The translations under genes were made by a program, and so were the position numbers. From NCBI RefSeq assembly GCF_964340395.1, contig NC_135550.1, forward strand, positions 992,001 through 1,056,000: a stretch of DNA of 64,000 nt, written 5' to 3'. The DNA is from Glandiceps talaboti. Taxonomy: Eukaryota > Hemichordata > Enteropneusta > Spengelidae. Below are positions 35,694 to 46,529 of this stretch, piece after piece. The notes under the pieces were generated by a model. The model ran no database searches, was not told the DNA's origin, and saw only the letters and a program-made list of their open reading frames with translations. The stretch's first letter is position 1. Every line of letters begins with the position of its first letter.

Positions 35694-37076
35694 CTAGTGC
35701 CAAACCAGTCTCCGATTGGACTGAATTTGTTGGTGTAGGACGAGAACACTTGTCAGGGAACTGTTGATAAACCCATTCAACGCACTGACTAAAGGGGATA
35801 TCAGTATAAAGCTCTGGTGAGGCAGCCCTCCCTCCTTTGACTCGGAAGGTGGGAGTCCCAGCTGATCCTCATCTGAATAATCAATGTTCCCAAGGAGCTC
35901 TCGATCTTCTGTTGCTGTGACGGAGACCTCATCTGGGTCACCAGTTGGACCCAAAACGAAAGAAGCCCTGTAATCGACAGAAGTGTCTGGGGGAAGACGA
36001 GGGAGAATGCTCCTCCCTTGTTGCCGGATTGCGAGGCCTGGTAGTACGTCTCGGTGACCGAGAATGATCACGACCCTCCCGTCTTAGTGAATTGCGCGAG
36101 CGGTGCAGGCTTGGTGAAGGAGAGAGATGGTGCTGTAACTCACGCTCAGTGTGAGAGCGATGGTTATGAAGTGACTGCCACCTATCTCTACCACCTACCC
36201 AAGAACCCCTATGGGTATCAGTGGAGGGAGGGCAACAAAAAGGTGGCCAGAAATTTGGTGTTGGCCAAAACCCTGAAGGTTGCCCAAAAGCTGTCCCAGA
36301 ATAAGGATTTGTTCGTGAATCCAAATCTGTGGGCGGCTCCATGAGGATAGCCCATTACGTTGAATGGATATGGCATAGAACCCGTAGGATGCCATTGTAC
36401 TGACCGAGGATCAGGTGACTGATCACGTGACTGATTGTCAGTAGACCGGAAGTTGCATCTCTGTACTTCCAGTAAAGACCACCCTGAAAATTCTGGAATG
36501 AACTAAGGCATGGTCGGTGATCTATTGACTGACCCGTGAGCGGTATATGGACAGCTCGAGGGATGGTCTGGGTTAAGGTCCTCATGGACAAACAATTCCC
36601 GAGGTCGGCCGCTGTAGTGAGGGGACGGGGAACGTGAGATATGTTTTGAGTGAGAGGGTCTGCCCAAAAATGCAGACACTCTTCACTTGTACCCGAAAGT
36701 AGATGACTATTATCGGTTGAGGCAGAAGCCTGAATAGGTTCGTTCGGTGAAAGCTGTTCTACGCTAATGGCATCAGGCACCGCTGGAGTCAATACTTTTG
36801 TGGGCATGCCAACACTAGACTTACCTGATACGTTCGCTGAATCAAGAGCTATGAACAGCATGGGCCCACTTCCCCTGCTTCGGTGTTTTGTTTACGTGGT
36901 TCACACAGTTGAGAAAATTCATTCCACTGCTTGTCTCCCCATAAACCACACATTGCCTTGCAGGGTGAATTACGAGAACACTTCATATAAGAGTGGCAGA
37001 ATTTGTGGCCGTCTTCAGCGTGAAAGCAATAAAACAAAGTCCCCTTCTGATTTGGAAGCATGGTTATAACAACCAA
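35694..37076 (-). pseudogene. DIRS-B gag-like region
   Basis: Several overlapping minus-strand ORFs. The first (37,076-36,849) is Cys/His-rich (CFHAEDGHKFC, then CSRNSPCKAMC) and looks like a zinc-binding N-terminus. The next (36,861-36,355) is polar and low in motifs. The third (36,342-35,938) is P/F/W-rich and then R/S/H-rich, resembling a nucleic-acid-binding tail. Position at the 5' end of the DIRS element is the main reason for the gag call. Confidence 0.65.
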
Positions 37077-37437
37077 CTACTAAGAAAAAACAACAACAAC
37101 GAAATTGTACAGACATCAAAACGAATGGACAGCCACTGAACAATAAAAACAAACACAAAATGTGAAAAGAACAATAGGAACGACTTAGATGGGATCCAGG
37201 GAACTGGGGTACCACAGACGTCTAGGAGAAACAATCCACTAGGCTTGACAAGGCTAATTTGTTGAGAGCGAAGGAATGGTAGACATTTCGCTCGGCACAA
37301 ATTTTTAGTACTGAGCGGGAAATAGGGCATTGTGGGTCAGGGGTCACAGGATGTTTGTTATTCTGCGAAGTAAAGGCTAAAGCAAATGGGTAATCCCAAT
37401 AGTAGTATAATAAAGGCGAGTATTTTCGATGAACACA

Positions 37438-38290
37438 AATGTGTCGTCTATATTGTTCACATGAATATTAAAATCACCATAGAACACTATTGGTTCATTA
37501 CAGTCTAGAGTGGCATCGTTTTCAAATTCTTCCAAAAATATAATGACGTGGATCAGGTGTACTCTAGAAACGGAGGTCGATACATTATCACTATTTTAAT
37601 CTTGGCTTTATTATGGTTGACTGTCCATTCTGCAAATTCGAATGAGTTTTCCTCTCCAGCTCATACCTTTTTCACTTCAAACAAATCTTCATGATAAACT
37701 ATACCAACTCCTCCTCCGGTTCTGTTTTCTCTTGGATGATCACTGATGTTATAAGCAGGTGGAAGACAAGCTGACCTTACTGCTGAATCGTTTTCTTTCA
37801 ACCAGGTTTCTGTTTTCAACTAGATGATCATGGAAAACTTGACATTTGTTTTTAATCGATCGTACATTCACCAATGCAAATTTCAAAGCGGTTGAAGTAC
37901 TTCTTTGCTGACTTTTTGTAACTTCAGGATAAGTTAAATTTATGAAATGTACACCGTTGTTTACATCCCAAGGTCGAATGTATCGTTTCCTACCAGCTCG
38001 TTTACCTCTGTTTCGTTTCAAAATGCCGACGCCTTTTAATATGCGTTGTAAATGTTTTGGTATTTCTCCAGACGTTCGAAGTGCATGTAGTCCCTCATTT
38101 GAATAGCAAATTCTATCGGTCAAGTTCATTCTATTGTCTTTGCTGGCCATGATGTCCACCATGTTCATTTCCATATATCGAAATCTGCTACAGTATAAGT
38201 TCAGATATGGATTACTTACTGAATACAACACTGCAAAGATAACAACGTCCATCACAATCCTTGTACATTCACTGACATCTACCATCATAT
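37438..38290 (-). pseudogene. LINE endonuclease fragment, right of DIRS insertion
   Basis: Minus strand. The ORF at 38,288-37,749 ends with FALVNVRSIKNKCQVFHDHL, the start of an APE-type endonuclease. It continues in other frames with ETWLKEND (37,815-37,790), RENRTGGGVGI (37,735-37,705), IVIMYRPP (37,590-37,570) and YGDFNIHVNNID (37,480-37,447). It ends at the DIRS junction. The upstream half of the 179-codon ORF may be LINE ORF2 N-terminal or ORF1-linker sequence. Confidence 0.8.
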
Positions 38291-39180
38291 TTAAGGATGA
38301 GATGCAGGTTTGTTGGTGAATTTTGGCCTTTTATTTTTGCACATTATGAAGCTTCATGGTATGTTCCATCATTTGGTTAAAGATTTTTTGAAAATCATTT
38401 AATTTTTTTCACTAATAAATTTGAAATGAAAAAAAATGACATGAACTCTAACGCGATGTGTGTTTTATATGGTTTCATTCCTGAATGTTTATGTACATAA
38501 GGATTTACATATGTAAAGAAGATTGACAGGTACGTTGATTACAGAAGAGTGTCTTTACATATGCAAATGAGACATAGCTGGTAGGCCTCTGTGCAATCAC
38601 TGACGTGACATGATCTCTCAGCTGTGTTGTTGCACAAAACCAATCAAACTCGGTAAATTTGGTTATAACCAATAAAAAGTAAAAAATACCCCTTTGCATG
38701 TCAATCACCAATTTCAACCCCGACTTATGCACGTTGATTTTGACCCCGGATTTTGACCATTGGCTAAAACGTTACAGTACAGCCTACAGCGTTGTACCCG
38801 ACGGCGATGTATTAGATGACGGTTTTCAAGTATCATGCATGTCAAAAACATACAAATCTCGAATATCTATCAGTATTGCAGGCTTTAGCTGATCGAAAAA
38901 TTTGATGTTTACATTAATAAAACGATTTATTCAACACAGTTGGTGCATCGAAAATGAACCACGCTATCTTCGAGACTTGAGAGTTCACGTCAGATGCGTG
39001 ACATTGCTTCGGCGATTTCCAGGTTTTACATTTCTGTAAGTTTCACACAACCGTGGCCTTAGACTAGCTTTGGACTTTCGCGTTGGTGGATTTTGACAAC
39101 GTCCTCTTCACATACTATATTATATTATCAGGGTGATGGTCAACCACTCTCTAGCGATCGGCTTATCACGGCTCGATCCC

Positions 39181-39233
<53 letters not shown>

Positions 39234-39880
39234 AATAAAATGTCACTCACAGTCATGCATGGCTGTCCTAGACTGGAAGAAAAACCGTCAAGTACCATTA
39301 GTTCTACCGTAGTTTTGTAACACTCCTTACAATTTGTATAAAATTCCCGATGTCGTAAGGTGTCGTGATGTGGAAATTTAATTTCAGGGAAAAGGTTCAC
39401 TTTTTTATTGTGTGTCGTAAACGAAACACCAACAACAACTGCGTAGCAATGCCTAATACATGAGCAGGAATATGGCTTCAAATCAGAACGTAGCCCATAT
39501 TTTAGTCAGACCACTACCAGGGAATTCTTTTAGTCTGAACCTATATGGCGAATGGTATGCATACTAATTAAAAGATTATCTAAAGTCTCCACCTCATTGA
39601 CGACTAATTAATGAGGTGACACATTTATTTCGGGGAAACAAACACGTGAACTATCTGTTGACTGTGTACCTTCTTTCATCACTTTCCATGGCCCTCCCAA
39701 AATACCACATTTTCTCCGTGTCTGTAGCAAAGGAGCTATACACAACCAAATGGCAATATTGCAGCCTTTTTCCTTAGAGCGAGACAGTTGTATTGAATAA
39801 ACAATCAAGATCAGTGAGCCTAATCACAAGGTTTCATGTTGAGATAGACACCATAAAAATAACACACACACATCACTTAC
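38291..39880. other. intergenic, no gene supported
   Basis: Contains an (ATC)n/(CAT)n microsatellite at 39,182-39,233 (about 17 units). Short ORFs show no supporting signals. Confidence 0.5.
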
Positions 39881-40110
39881 ACTGTGTGGACCCTTTATTT
39901 ACAGTTAATGATATAAACAGTAACAACATGCACACTTCTACACAAGGTATAATCAGTTGAAGTTCAAACAAAATCCATGGTCACCAGCCAGTGAAAGTTG
40001 GTAGAATCTGTTAAAGTTTAGACACATACTCATCCGATATTAAATACCTAAAAAATGTAGTCAATATACTGAAGCAGTTATCGACAACGACAAATAAAGA
40101 ATGATAATGT

Positions 40111-40373
40111 TTATATAGATGTTGATAGATTACTAATACTGGTTTCAAAGTTAGTCTCCAAGTTTACTCCAGTTTTGGAAGTGTACAGTAAATTACTTGC
40201 AGATTTTAGGATCGTATCACAGTAGGATACTGACAAGCAGTCAATGGGTTTCCCTGAATGAATAGACAACTGTATACAACCAGTTGTCTGCTTTTCCTTG
40301 ACCATGTCCAGCTTTTTTTTCAGGGATATATACTCATCAATTTTGTGTTTGAATGAGTTCATGTAGACACCTG
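40111..40373 (-). CDS. candidate terminal exon, unknown protein
   Basis: Minus-strand 83-codon open segment (MNSFKHKIDEYISLKKKLDM...) with a Lys/Glu/Ser-rich coding-like composition and a short predicted coiled coil at residues 5-25. On the minus strand TTTGCAG (a 3' splice site) precedes it by 8 nt, at about 40,374-40,380. An AATAAA signal lies about 215 bp downstream (complement of TTTATT near 39,893). These fit a last exon with its 3' UTR. No upstream exon or homologue could be identified. Confidence 0.3.
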
Positions 40374-40574
40374 CAAACTATGAAATAATGCACATGTTGA
40401 AAGTAGAATTACTTACCATTGTAACTATGTCATTCAAAACACACGAGATTGGTATTTCCAGACAAGGTAACTACTAAGTGTGTGAACCCTGGTGATATTA
40501 CATCTAAGTTTTAGTGCAACTTCAGCAATGCCTGTCAATGTTGAGACAAAGTTGGAAACCAATATGAGTGACAC

Positions 40575-40955
40575 TAAAACGAATGACAACCCGAATGACA
40601 GCATTTACAGTGTGTAAACGGTGGAATGACATCCTTTTCCACATGCAGTTAAATGAATGACACCTTCTGCACTGTAAAACAAGTGGAATGACAGCCTCCA
40701 TTCTATAGCATAAGTGGAATGACAGCATTTCCAATGCTTTGGAACTGGAATTACAACATTTACAGTATGTAAACAGTGGAATGACACCCTTTTCTGCATT
40801 CGGTTAGTTGAATGACACCCACTGCACTGTAAATCATGTGGAATGACAGCCGCCACTCTATAGCATAAGTGAAATGACAGCATTTCCAATGCTTTGAAAC
40901 TGGAATGACAGCATTTACAGTGGGTAAACAGTGGAATTACACCTTTTTCAACATT
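40575..40955. repeat. ~170-bp tandem duplication built of TGGAATGACA motifs
   Basis: Two and a third copies of a unit of about 170 bp. Each contains four or five GTGGAATGACA-like submotifs spaced 25-45 bp apart (for example 40,621, 40,684, 40,716, 40,777, 40,849, 40,909). The unit also contains CAGCATTTACAGT, TATAGCATAAGTG and TTTCCAATGCTTTG. The minus-strand 117-codon ORF over it is repeat read-through. Confidence 0.88.
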
Positions 40956-40959
40956 CAAT

Positions 40960-41752
40960 TATTACAGAAAATCTACAAAAAACTCAGTTTTTGGGTAAAA
41001 ATCAGTAATATGATTGAAAATGTAAAAAGTCACCACAGAAACCACAACTTCAAATATAGACTCAACATGAAACACAGTGTATTTATGTTGTCTTTATTGT
41101 GAAATATTATGAAGGAAAAGTCAACGAACCAGCACCTCATCCTTAGAGGTCATTACTCCATAAAATTACGATTAAAAGTCAATAAAGGTGGGAGCACATC
41201 GAGAGGCTTCCAACACACGGCGCACTTTGTCTAACAGTAGGGGAACATTTCAAAACAACAGGGACGCGTTCAGTAGACAAAATGCCCGTGGACGTTTCAA
41301 AACGTTTTGTTCCTGAACGACTAATTGTCGCGGGCGAACTGGGATGAAGGAAGGCGGAAGAGTGAGGTGATTCTCCAAAAGCCAAGGTGGCGGCCACGAA
41401 TTCTCACACCATCGGCGAACTTGAGTTTTTGTGTAGGATTACTTAGTGCACATTAGTTTTGATTCAGCACTGCAAAAAAGTTCATGGGATTCGTCATTTA
41501 CAATTGGCAACGGTATTTAGAAATACGAATACCCATCAGCATAATGGTACGGTCGATTTGACGTACATTGAGTGATGCAAGATAAACTTGGGGTCAGGTC
41601 ACAGGTCAAAGATCACTTCGTTAGTGTAAGAATAGTGTATGCATACATAACAGGCCTTTTTTTAGGCATTCTAGCATCCCGACAGTACTGCAAAGGTGTG
41701 ATTTCACTATGCACATAATCTTTTCAGTGATGAGTGCTGAATGTACACAAAA
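40960..41752. other. intergenic with a GC-richer island
   Basis: Mostly unique sequence. 41,170-41,420 is richer in CG dinucleotides than its surroundings and includes AAGGTGGCGGCC, a motif common around promoters or 5' UTRs. No ORF is convincingly coding. Confidence 0.35.
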
Positions 41753-41983
41753 TAAGAGTTTCCCCAAAAGGAAACATTTTTCTATAAGATCAATCTACTT
41801 ACCTTATGCATAACAATTAGGCTATATTTGCATACTCATAACCCCACTAGGAAAGAATTCTTGGTCTCGCGATAGACGAGGCCGTCCTCTCGCCGATACT
41901 ACCAATACTAGCCAGTTTTTATTTGCCAGCCCATCCTTAAATACAATTGTATTTCCCAACAAGTGGGGAGGAGGGTGGGTACT

Positions 41984-42088
41984 GCATCAGGTAAGTAGAT
42001 TGATCTTATAGAAAAATGTTTCCTTTTGGGGAAACTCTTATTCTATTGCAATCAATCAACTTACCTGATGCATAACAATTAGGCTATT
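41984..42088. repeat. DIRS-A internal complementary region
   Basis: The left half (GCATCAGGTAAGTAGATTGA...GGGGAAACTCTTA) complements the left end 41,753-41,812. The right half (TTCTATTGCAATCAATCAAC..GGCTATT) complements the right end 47,020-47,067. The two end-complements meet at about 42,039. Confidence 0.93.
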
Positions 42089-42144
42089 GACAGAATACAA
42101 AGGTATCTGTGGAGGTGGGTAGTATATAATTAAGTTCTTTATAG

Positions 42145-43335
42145 TTAAGTTCTTTTGCTTCTTGAGCTTAGGCTCGATAAACCAAAGGCAGCTTCATCCA
42201 TGCCAACATCTTTCAGGTAATAGCTGATGAAAGTAGTTGGTGATGCCCAGAATGCAGCTTTCATGATGTCATCAGTGCTAACACCATTAAACAATGCCCA
42301 GGATGATGCTAAAGCTCTTGTATCATGTGCAGTAATCCTGTGTAACTGACAACTCGTACTGTCCTGGTTGTTATAGGCATAGAAAATAGTCCCTTTTATC
42401 CATCGAGAGATAGAGCTTGGATGTGCTGGATTATGGGCATTAGATTTGTAAGTGAGAAACAACTGACTGTGATTACCTCTCAGTTTAGCAGTTGTCTTAA
42501 TATAGCATTTTAATGCTCTGTTAGGACATAAGAACTTATCCTCAGAGTCTGATGAAAAGGCCTTGAGCTTTGGGACAAAGAAAGCTGTGCCTGGATGGTT
42601 TAAGGACTCATTCTTAGCCAGGAACTGCAGGTGAGGTATTAATCTGACCCCATTTGGTTCCCAGCGGATATGATTGGGATCAATGGATAAAGCATGCAAC
42701 TCACTTTGTCTACGACCTGTCACCACTGCTAGTAGAAAAACAGTCTTCCATGTCAGGAATTTAAGAGAACATGAGTGAATAGGTTCAAAAGGGCTGCCCC
42801 TGAGGCTGTCTAAGACCAGGGGAAGGTGCCATGGAGGGAGAAGATGCCGTTTAATAGGCCTCTGAACAAAGAAACCCTTGATAAGAGCAGAAAATGCAGG
42901 GTGACTACCTATTTTGACACCCTGTATCTCTGGTAACACTGCCGAGAATGCTGATAAATAAGAGCTTATAGTTCTGACTTGAAGAGATCTGTCCTCAAAA
43001 AGGAAAACTAAGAAATCAGCAATCTGTCCTAGACTTGGATTGCTGGGATTAACAGATTGTTTATGGCACCAACTATAAAAAGTCCTGATTTTGTTATCAT
43101 AGGATTTTCTGGTGCTCTGTCTTCTAGCCCCACTTGCATATTTTGCAGCTTTTTGTGAAAGGCCCTTCTCAAGCCATCGTTGCTGGATAATTTCCACGCA
43201 ACCAGTTGCATTACACTTGGATCTGGATGATACACTGTCGATTTGGGTTGAGACAGATAATCTGAGTGGTAGGTCTATTAGGAGGTCTAGTAGTTTTGGA
43301 AACCATGACCTTCTGGGCCAATTTGGTGCAATCAA
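42145..43335 (-). CDS. DIRS-A tyrosine recombinase
   Basis: 396 open codons (the frame is open from just after the stop at 43,369; the start is not fixed). It begins with APNWPRRSWFPKLLDLL, then a core-binding domain (RQSTRKSYDNKIRTFYSWC, about residues 70-90, to about 170). The catalytic domain follows: LAVVTGRRQSELHALS (Arg I), TAHDTRALASSWA (His-x-x-Arg) and FWASPTTFISYYLKDV (nucleophile Tyr), with only about 40 residues after the tyrosine. Full length for a DIRS recombinase, with all four key residues visible. It integrates the element as a circle, so no target duplication is expected. Confidence 0.92.
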   Translation of the reverse strand: MIAPNWPRRSWFPKLLDLLIDLPLRLSVSTQIDSVSSRSKCNATGCVEIIQQRWLEKGLSQKAAKYASGARRQSTRKSYDNKIRTFYSWCHKQSVNPSNPSLGQIADFLVFLFEDRSLQVRTISSYLSAFSAVLPEIQGVKIGSHPAFSALIKGFFVQRPIKRHLLPPWHLPLVLDSLRGSPFEPIHSCSLKFLTWKTVFLLAVVTGRRQSELHALSIDPNHIRWEPNGVRLIPHLQFLAKNESLNHPGTAFFVPKLKAFSSDSEDKFLCPNRALKCYIKTTAKLRGNHSQLFLTYKSNAHNPAHPSSISRWIKGTIFYAYNNQDSTSCQLHRITAHDTRALASSWALFNGVSTDDIMKAAFWASPTTFISYYLKDVGMDEAAFGLSSLSSRSKRT

Positions 43336-44137
43336 GATTACGGTTGTTTCCTCTGAGCTTATCTTTTAAAGTGCTCGAGGAAGAGGTACTGGTGGGAAGG
43401 CATACCCGTATAGGTGCTTCCATGAAATTGATAGAGCGTCTACTGCTTCCGCTCTTGGGTCTGGGAGCGGAGCATAGAATACTGGTAGTTGAGTGTTTGC
43501 TACTGTAGCAAAAAGGTCTGCCCAGTCTCATGAAGACCTCCTTCACCACTGTTCTGTTCAAAGTCCACTCTGTAGGGATCATGCGGTTTCTGGATAGGGC
43601 ATCTGCGATCAGATTCTTTTTCCCCGCAATATGAGCTGCTCTGAGGGTTATACCCTTGCTCATGCACCAGTGACTCATTTTCCACACTAGCATGCACAGT
43701 GATGGGGAATGAGTTCCCCCCTGACGATTTATGTATGATACTACCGTTGCATTGTCGGATCGTATCAGTACCCTTTGTTGTATTATGTGGTTTATAAAGG
43801 CCTTCAGGGCATTCCACACTGCCATTAGCTCCAACCAGTTTATGTGCTTTTGTTGGTGGAGTGAGGTCCACCTTCCTGATGCGATCAAGTCTCCATAGTG
43901 GGCCCCCACCCCTGGACTGATGCGTCTGTTAACAGAGTGCTCTCTGGGGGTGGATGAAATAAGGGAACTCCCTTGAAAAAGTTGTCTGGTACTGCCCACC
44001 ACCTGAGTGTGTCGATAAGTAATGGGTCCATTTGGATCAGTTTGTCTATCGGATGAACAATAGGACGCCATTGTGAGAGGAGGTATAACTGAATTGGTCT
44101 CATGTACAACCTGGCATGAGGAATCAGTTGAGTGCAT
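43211..44137 (-). pseudogene. DIRS-A RNase H and following domain
   Basis: From about 43,900 this frame gives HYGDLIASG, NWLELMAVWNAL (catalytic Glu), LIRSDNATVVSYINRQGG (catalytic Asp) and HIAGKKNLIADALSR (His and Asp), a complete RNase H. After a frame change near 43,530 the sequence continues as DWADLFATVAN, AEAVDALSISWK and LYGYAFPPVPL, the conserved region between RNase H and recombinase in DIRS proteins, to a TAA near 43,369. The RNase H would degrade the RNA strand after reverse transcription. Confidence 0.85.
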
Positions 44138-44970
44138 GACGCCATCAAACCGAGTAATCGAAGATACTCTACTGCCGGAAATTGGTTCCTTGTCAGAAAG
44201 GGTTCTATCAATGTTCTGAGACTTTGGAACCTTTCCTGTGTTGGCATTGCTATGCCTTTTACCAGATTCAGTGAAGCCCCTATGTAAATCAGGGTCTGGG
44301 AAGGTTGTAGGTCGGATTTTTCCCAGTTTGGGATCCAGCCCAACCGTACCGCTGTCTGTAGAACTATTTGACGGCCTCTCACCAATTGGTTTTGAGAAGA
44401 CTGTCTTGTCAACCAGTCGTCTAAGTACATGTGAATGTGGATACTGCTACTGTGAAGGCATTCCCCTATTACTGCTGTTACCTTGGTAAAGACTCGAGGG
44501 GATGATGCCAGGCCAAAAGGAAGGCACCTGAATTGGTAAACGGTCCCTCGGAACGCGAACCGAAGGAAGGGGCGATCTTTTACATGGATGGGGATGTGAA
44601 GGTACGCATCCTTCAAATCCAGTGAGAAGGCCCAGTCGTTGACTTTTGAATTGGCAAGAACTGACTGGATGGTTTCCATCTTGAAATGTTCCTTTTGTAT
44701 GAAACCATTGAGAGGTTGGAGGTTGATAATCATTCTCCATCCTCCTGTCTTTTTTGGGACAAGGAAGATGGTACTGTAGAAACCTGGAGACCTCAGTGGA
44801 AAGCGAACCTGTTTTATGGCTCCTTTTTCCAACAAGGAGTTTATCTCTATTAATAGCGCCTCCCTCTTCCCCTCATTCTGGGGGGTGCAGTGTAAATTGG
44901 ACGATAAGTTACGGGTGGTCTGCTTGTAAACTCCAGACGGTAACCCAAGGCTATCACACTCAATACCCAC
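43885..44970 (-). CDS. DIRS-A reverse transcriptase
   Basis: 361 open codons. Motifs in order: FYSTIFLVPKKTGGWRMIINL (about residues 65-85), WAFSLDLKDAYLHIPI (first catalytic Asp, about 110-125), FLRFAFRGTVYQFRCLPFGL (about 135-155), HIHMYLDDWL (catalytic Asp pair, about 183-192), then YIGASLNL and the thumb. The frame ends in the first RNase H motif (LLTDASVQGWG), where a one-base change in a G-run near 43,905 shifts the frame into the next ORF. Upstream the frame is open without an obvious ATG, so the RT may be expressed as part of a larger ORF overlapping gag. Confidence 0.9.
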   Translation of the reverse strand: MGIECDSLGLPSGVYKQTTRNLSSNLHCTPQNEGKREALLIEINSLLEKGAIKQVRFPLRSPGFYSTIFLVPKKTGGWRMIINLQPLNGFIQKEHFKMETIQSVLANSKVNDWAFSLDLKDAYLHIPIHVKDRPFLRFAFRGTVYQFRCLPFGLASSPRVFTKVTAVIGECLHSSSIHIHMYLDDWLTRQSSQNQLVRGRQIVLQTAVRLGWIPNWEKSDLQPSQTLIYIGASLNLVKGIAMPTQERFQSLRTLIEPFLTRNQFPAVEYLRLLGLMASCTQLIPHARLYMRPIQLYLLSQWRPIVHPIDKLIQMDPLLIDTLRWWAVPDNFFKGVPLFHPPPESTLLTDASVQGWGPTMET

Positions 44971-45099
44971 TTGTTTTGGGTGATTGACTGCCAGTGAGTG
45001 TAAAAGTGGGCCAACCTGCCCCCTACAGGAATGTGAGGAAGGGGGAGTGTAACCGTGAGTACTCCCTCCCCTCCCTTTTGAGAAGGGTAGTTGTCTACG

Positions 45100-45985
45100 T
45101 CACTGCTGGTCCTTTTTCCCACGAAAGGGCAGCCAGCGTTTAGACTGATTTGAGTTGGACTGCTTGTTCTGTCCTCGGTTGTCAGTCTTACTATTATTAC
45201 ATGTATAGTGAACTCGTCGAAGCTTTTGGGGTTGGTTACCCTTGGGCTTGGACGGCACTGTTTTGTGTTTGTTTGTACCAGTGTTCATGGTTAGTTCAGA
45301 AATCTCTCTCACATCACGCACAGATTCTGCTTCTTGATGTAGAATCTGAGAAAATTGACCATTAATATCACCACGTATAGGAATTATCACCACGTATAGG
45401 AAGCTTGACTAAGCGTTGTCTTGTAACAGGAGTGGGAAAAGACATCTGGTCTAAAAATATCTCCCGTCTAGCACGAGTAGCCAGTGCAATAGCACAGATA
45501 TTTTGATCTGCAGCTGACATAATGGCGTGTGTTAAGAAATCGACACTGCCTTGGAGAGCTTGGTCAGAAATACCAGAGCCTGCTGTCATTGCTTTGTTAA
45601 TAAAAGCCGTCGTGATAAGAGAATGTGACAAACAGCGTAATTGAACACGAAGTGCTCTGTCTAGTGCTGTTATACCTGTCTCTGCTTTGTCTGCAACCTT
45701 CTTAGCTGAAGCATTGAATATCTGATCAGACTTTATTTTAGTGTGAATCAATGGTTCCACACTGGGAGATCTAGAGAACTCCTCAAAGTCTTTATCCAAC
45801 AATCTGAAAACACTGTCAGTAGACTTTCTGTATCTAGGGATACGAGGTAATCGTTTCTCCATACTCTGCCATGTTTTAACCAACTCACCTTCGATAGGCA
45901 GTCTTGGAGGCAATTGTGACTTGTCCTCAACTGTATTGACATAGGAGGGATGAACAGTACTATCCTCCTTAGTAGTCTCAGTCTA
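45100..45985 (-). pseudogene. DIRS-A gag, middle and C-terminal segment
   Basis: Open from about 45,985 to 45,368 in one frame (LPPRLPIEGELVKTWQSMEKR ... FLTHAIMSAADQN, a mainly helical capsid-like domain), then from 45,393 to 45,100 in another (IRGDINGQFSQIL ... WLPFRGKK, a basic tail). The frame change coincides exactly with a 19-bp tandem duplication at 45,368-45,406 (ATCACCACGTATAGGA repeated), which inserts 19 bases. Capsid-like function inferred from position only. Confidence 0.7.
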
Positions 45986-46529
45986 GTTCCGTGGAAATGA
46001 GGTTTAAAGTATTTGTCCGATTCCCTGCAGAGCCATCACGCTCGGAAACACTGTGAACGGTTGAGACTGACTCGCTGTCCGAAATAGACTGATCCTCAGG
46101 AGCCTCTGTACTATGTGAGGGATCCCCAGGACGTGGGAGGTTTGTGGTCTCATCAAACTCATTCCCAGCATAGAGAGATACCCCATCGGATCTATCAAAA
46201 CTTTTAGCTAAACTAGGATTGACACCCATCTCGGGAACCATAGTAGGCTGAGCACCAATGTTACCATCTGTTTCATTCGAAGCAGGGACTGTGCTATTAC
46301 TCTGAGCTACAGCGCCCTCACTCGGCAGATTCTGAGTAAATTTTCCCAACAAATTTTCGAATTGATTTGCCATTTGTTGAGAAAAATTATCGAAACGTTC
46401 ATTAAGAATAGTATCCAAGTCGCGCCTGGACAAAATCTTGGAAGACTTGGCACTCTTACCTTTCGAGGTGGACTTACTCGTATTTATACTAGCCCTCGAC
46501 TTACTACGTGTTATCACTGGCTTCGGCAT
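45978..46529 (-). CDS. DIRS-A gag, N-terminal segment
   Basis: 183 codons from ATG at 46,529. The N-terminus is basic and Ser/Lys-rich (residues 1-35, likely nucleic-acid binding). It is followed by a helical stretch (DTILNERFDNFSQQMANQFE, residues 38-58) and an acidic, Ser/Thr-rich tail. It lies first after the 5' terminal repeat, where DIRS elements carry gag. The frame closes at 45,978, while an ETTKEDSTV..SYVN stretch continues in another frame from about 45,985, which suggests a small indel there rather than a real end. Confidence 0.7.
   Translation of the reverse strand: MPKPVITRSKSRASINTSKSTSKGKSAKSSKILSRRDLDTILNERFDNFSQQMANQFENLLGKFTQNLPSEGAVAQSNSTVPASNETDGNIGAQPTMVPEMGVNPSLAKSFDRSDGVSLYAGNEFDETTNLPRPGDPSHSTEAPEDQSISDSESVSTVHSVSERDGSAGNRTNTLNLISTELD

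Larger units (their letters stand above)
32268..37437 (-). mobile_element. DIRS-type retrotransposon B, full-length but decayed
   Basis: Complete DIRS architecture on the minus strand. The inverted terminal repeats are at 32,268-32,446 and 37,305-37,437 (shared CCTGTGACCCCTGA, GCCCTATTTCCCGCTCAGTA). An internal complementary region at 32,518-32,606 contains the complements of the left and right ends side by side. Between them, in minus-strand order, are gag-like (37,076-35,694), RT (about 35,150-34,410), RNase H (34,331-33,998) and tyrosine recombinase (33,438-32,662). Many frameshifts are present, and the RT catalytic YLDD is changed to YLTV followed by a stop at 34,874. It splits an older LINE. 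Confidence 0.9.

Noticed and set aside
40605-40958. 117-codon minus-strand ORF with repeated CHS motifs, resembling a Cys/His-rich protein
   Set aside because: It is read-through of the TGGAATGACA repeat; Cys and His come from the motif complement and there is no start or splice support.
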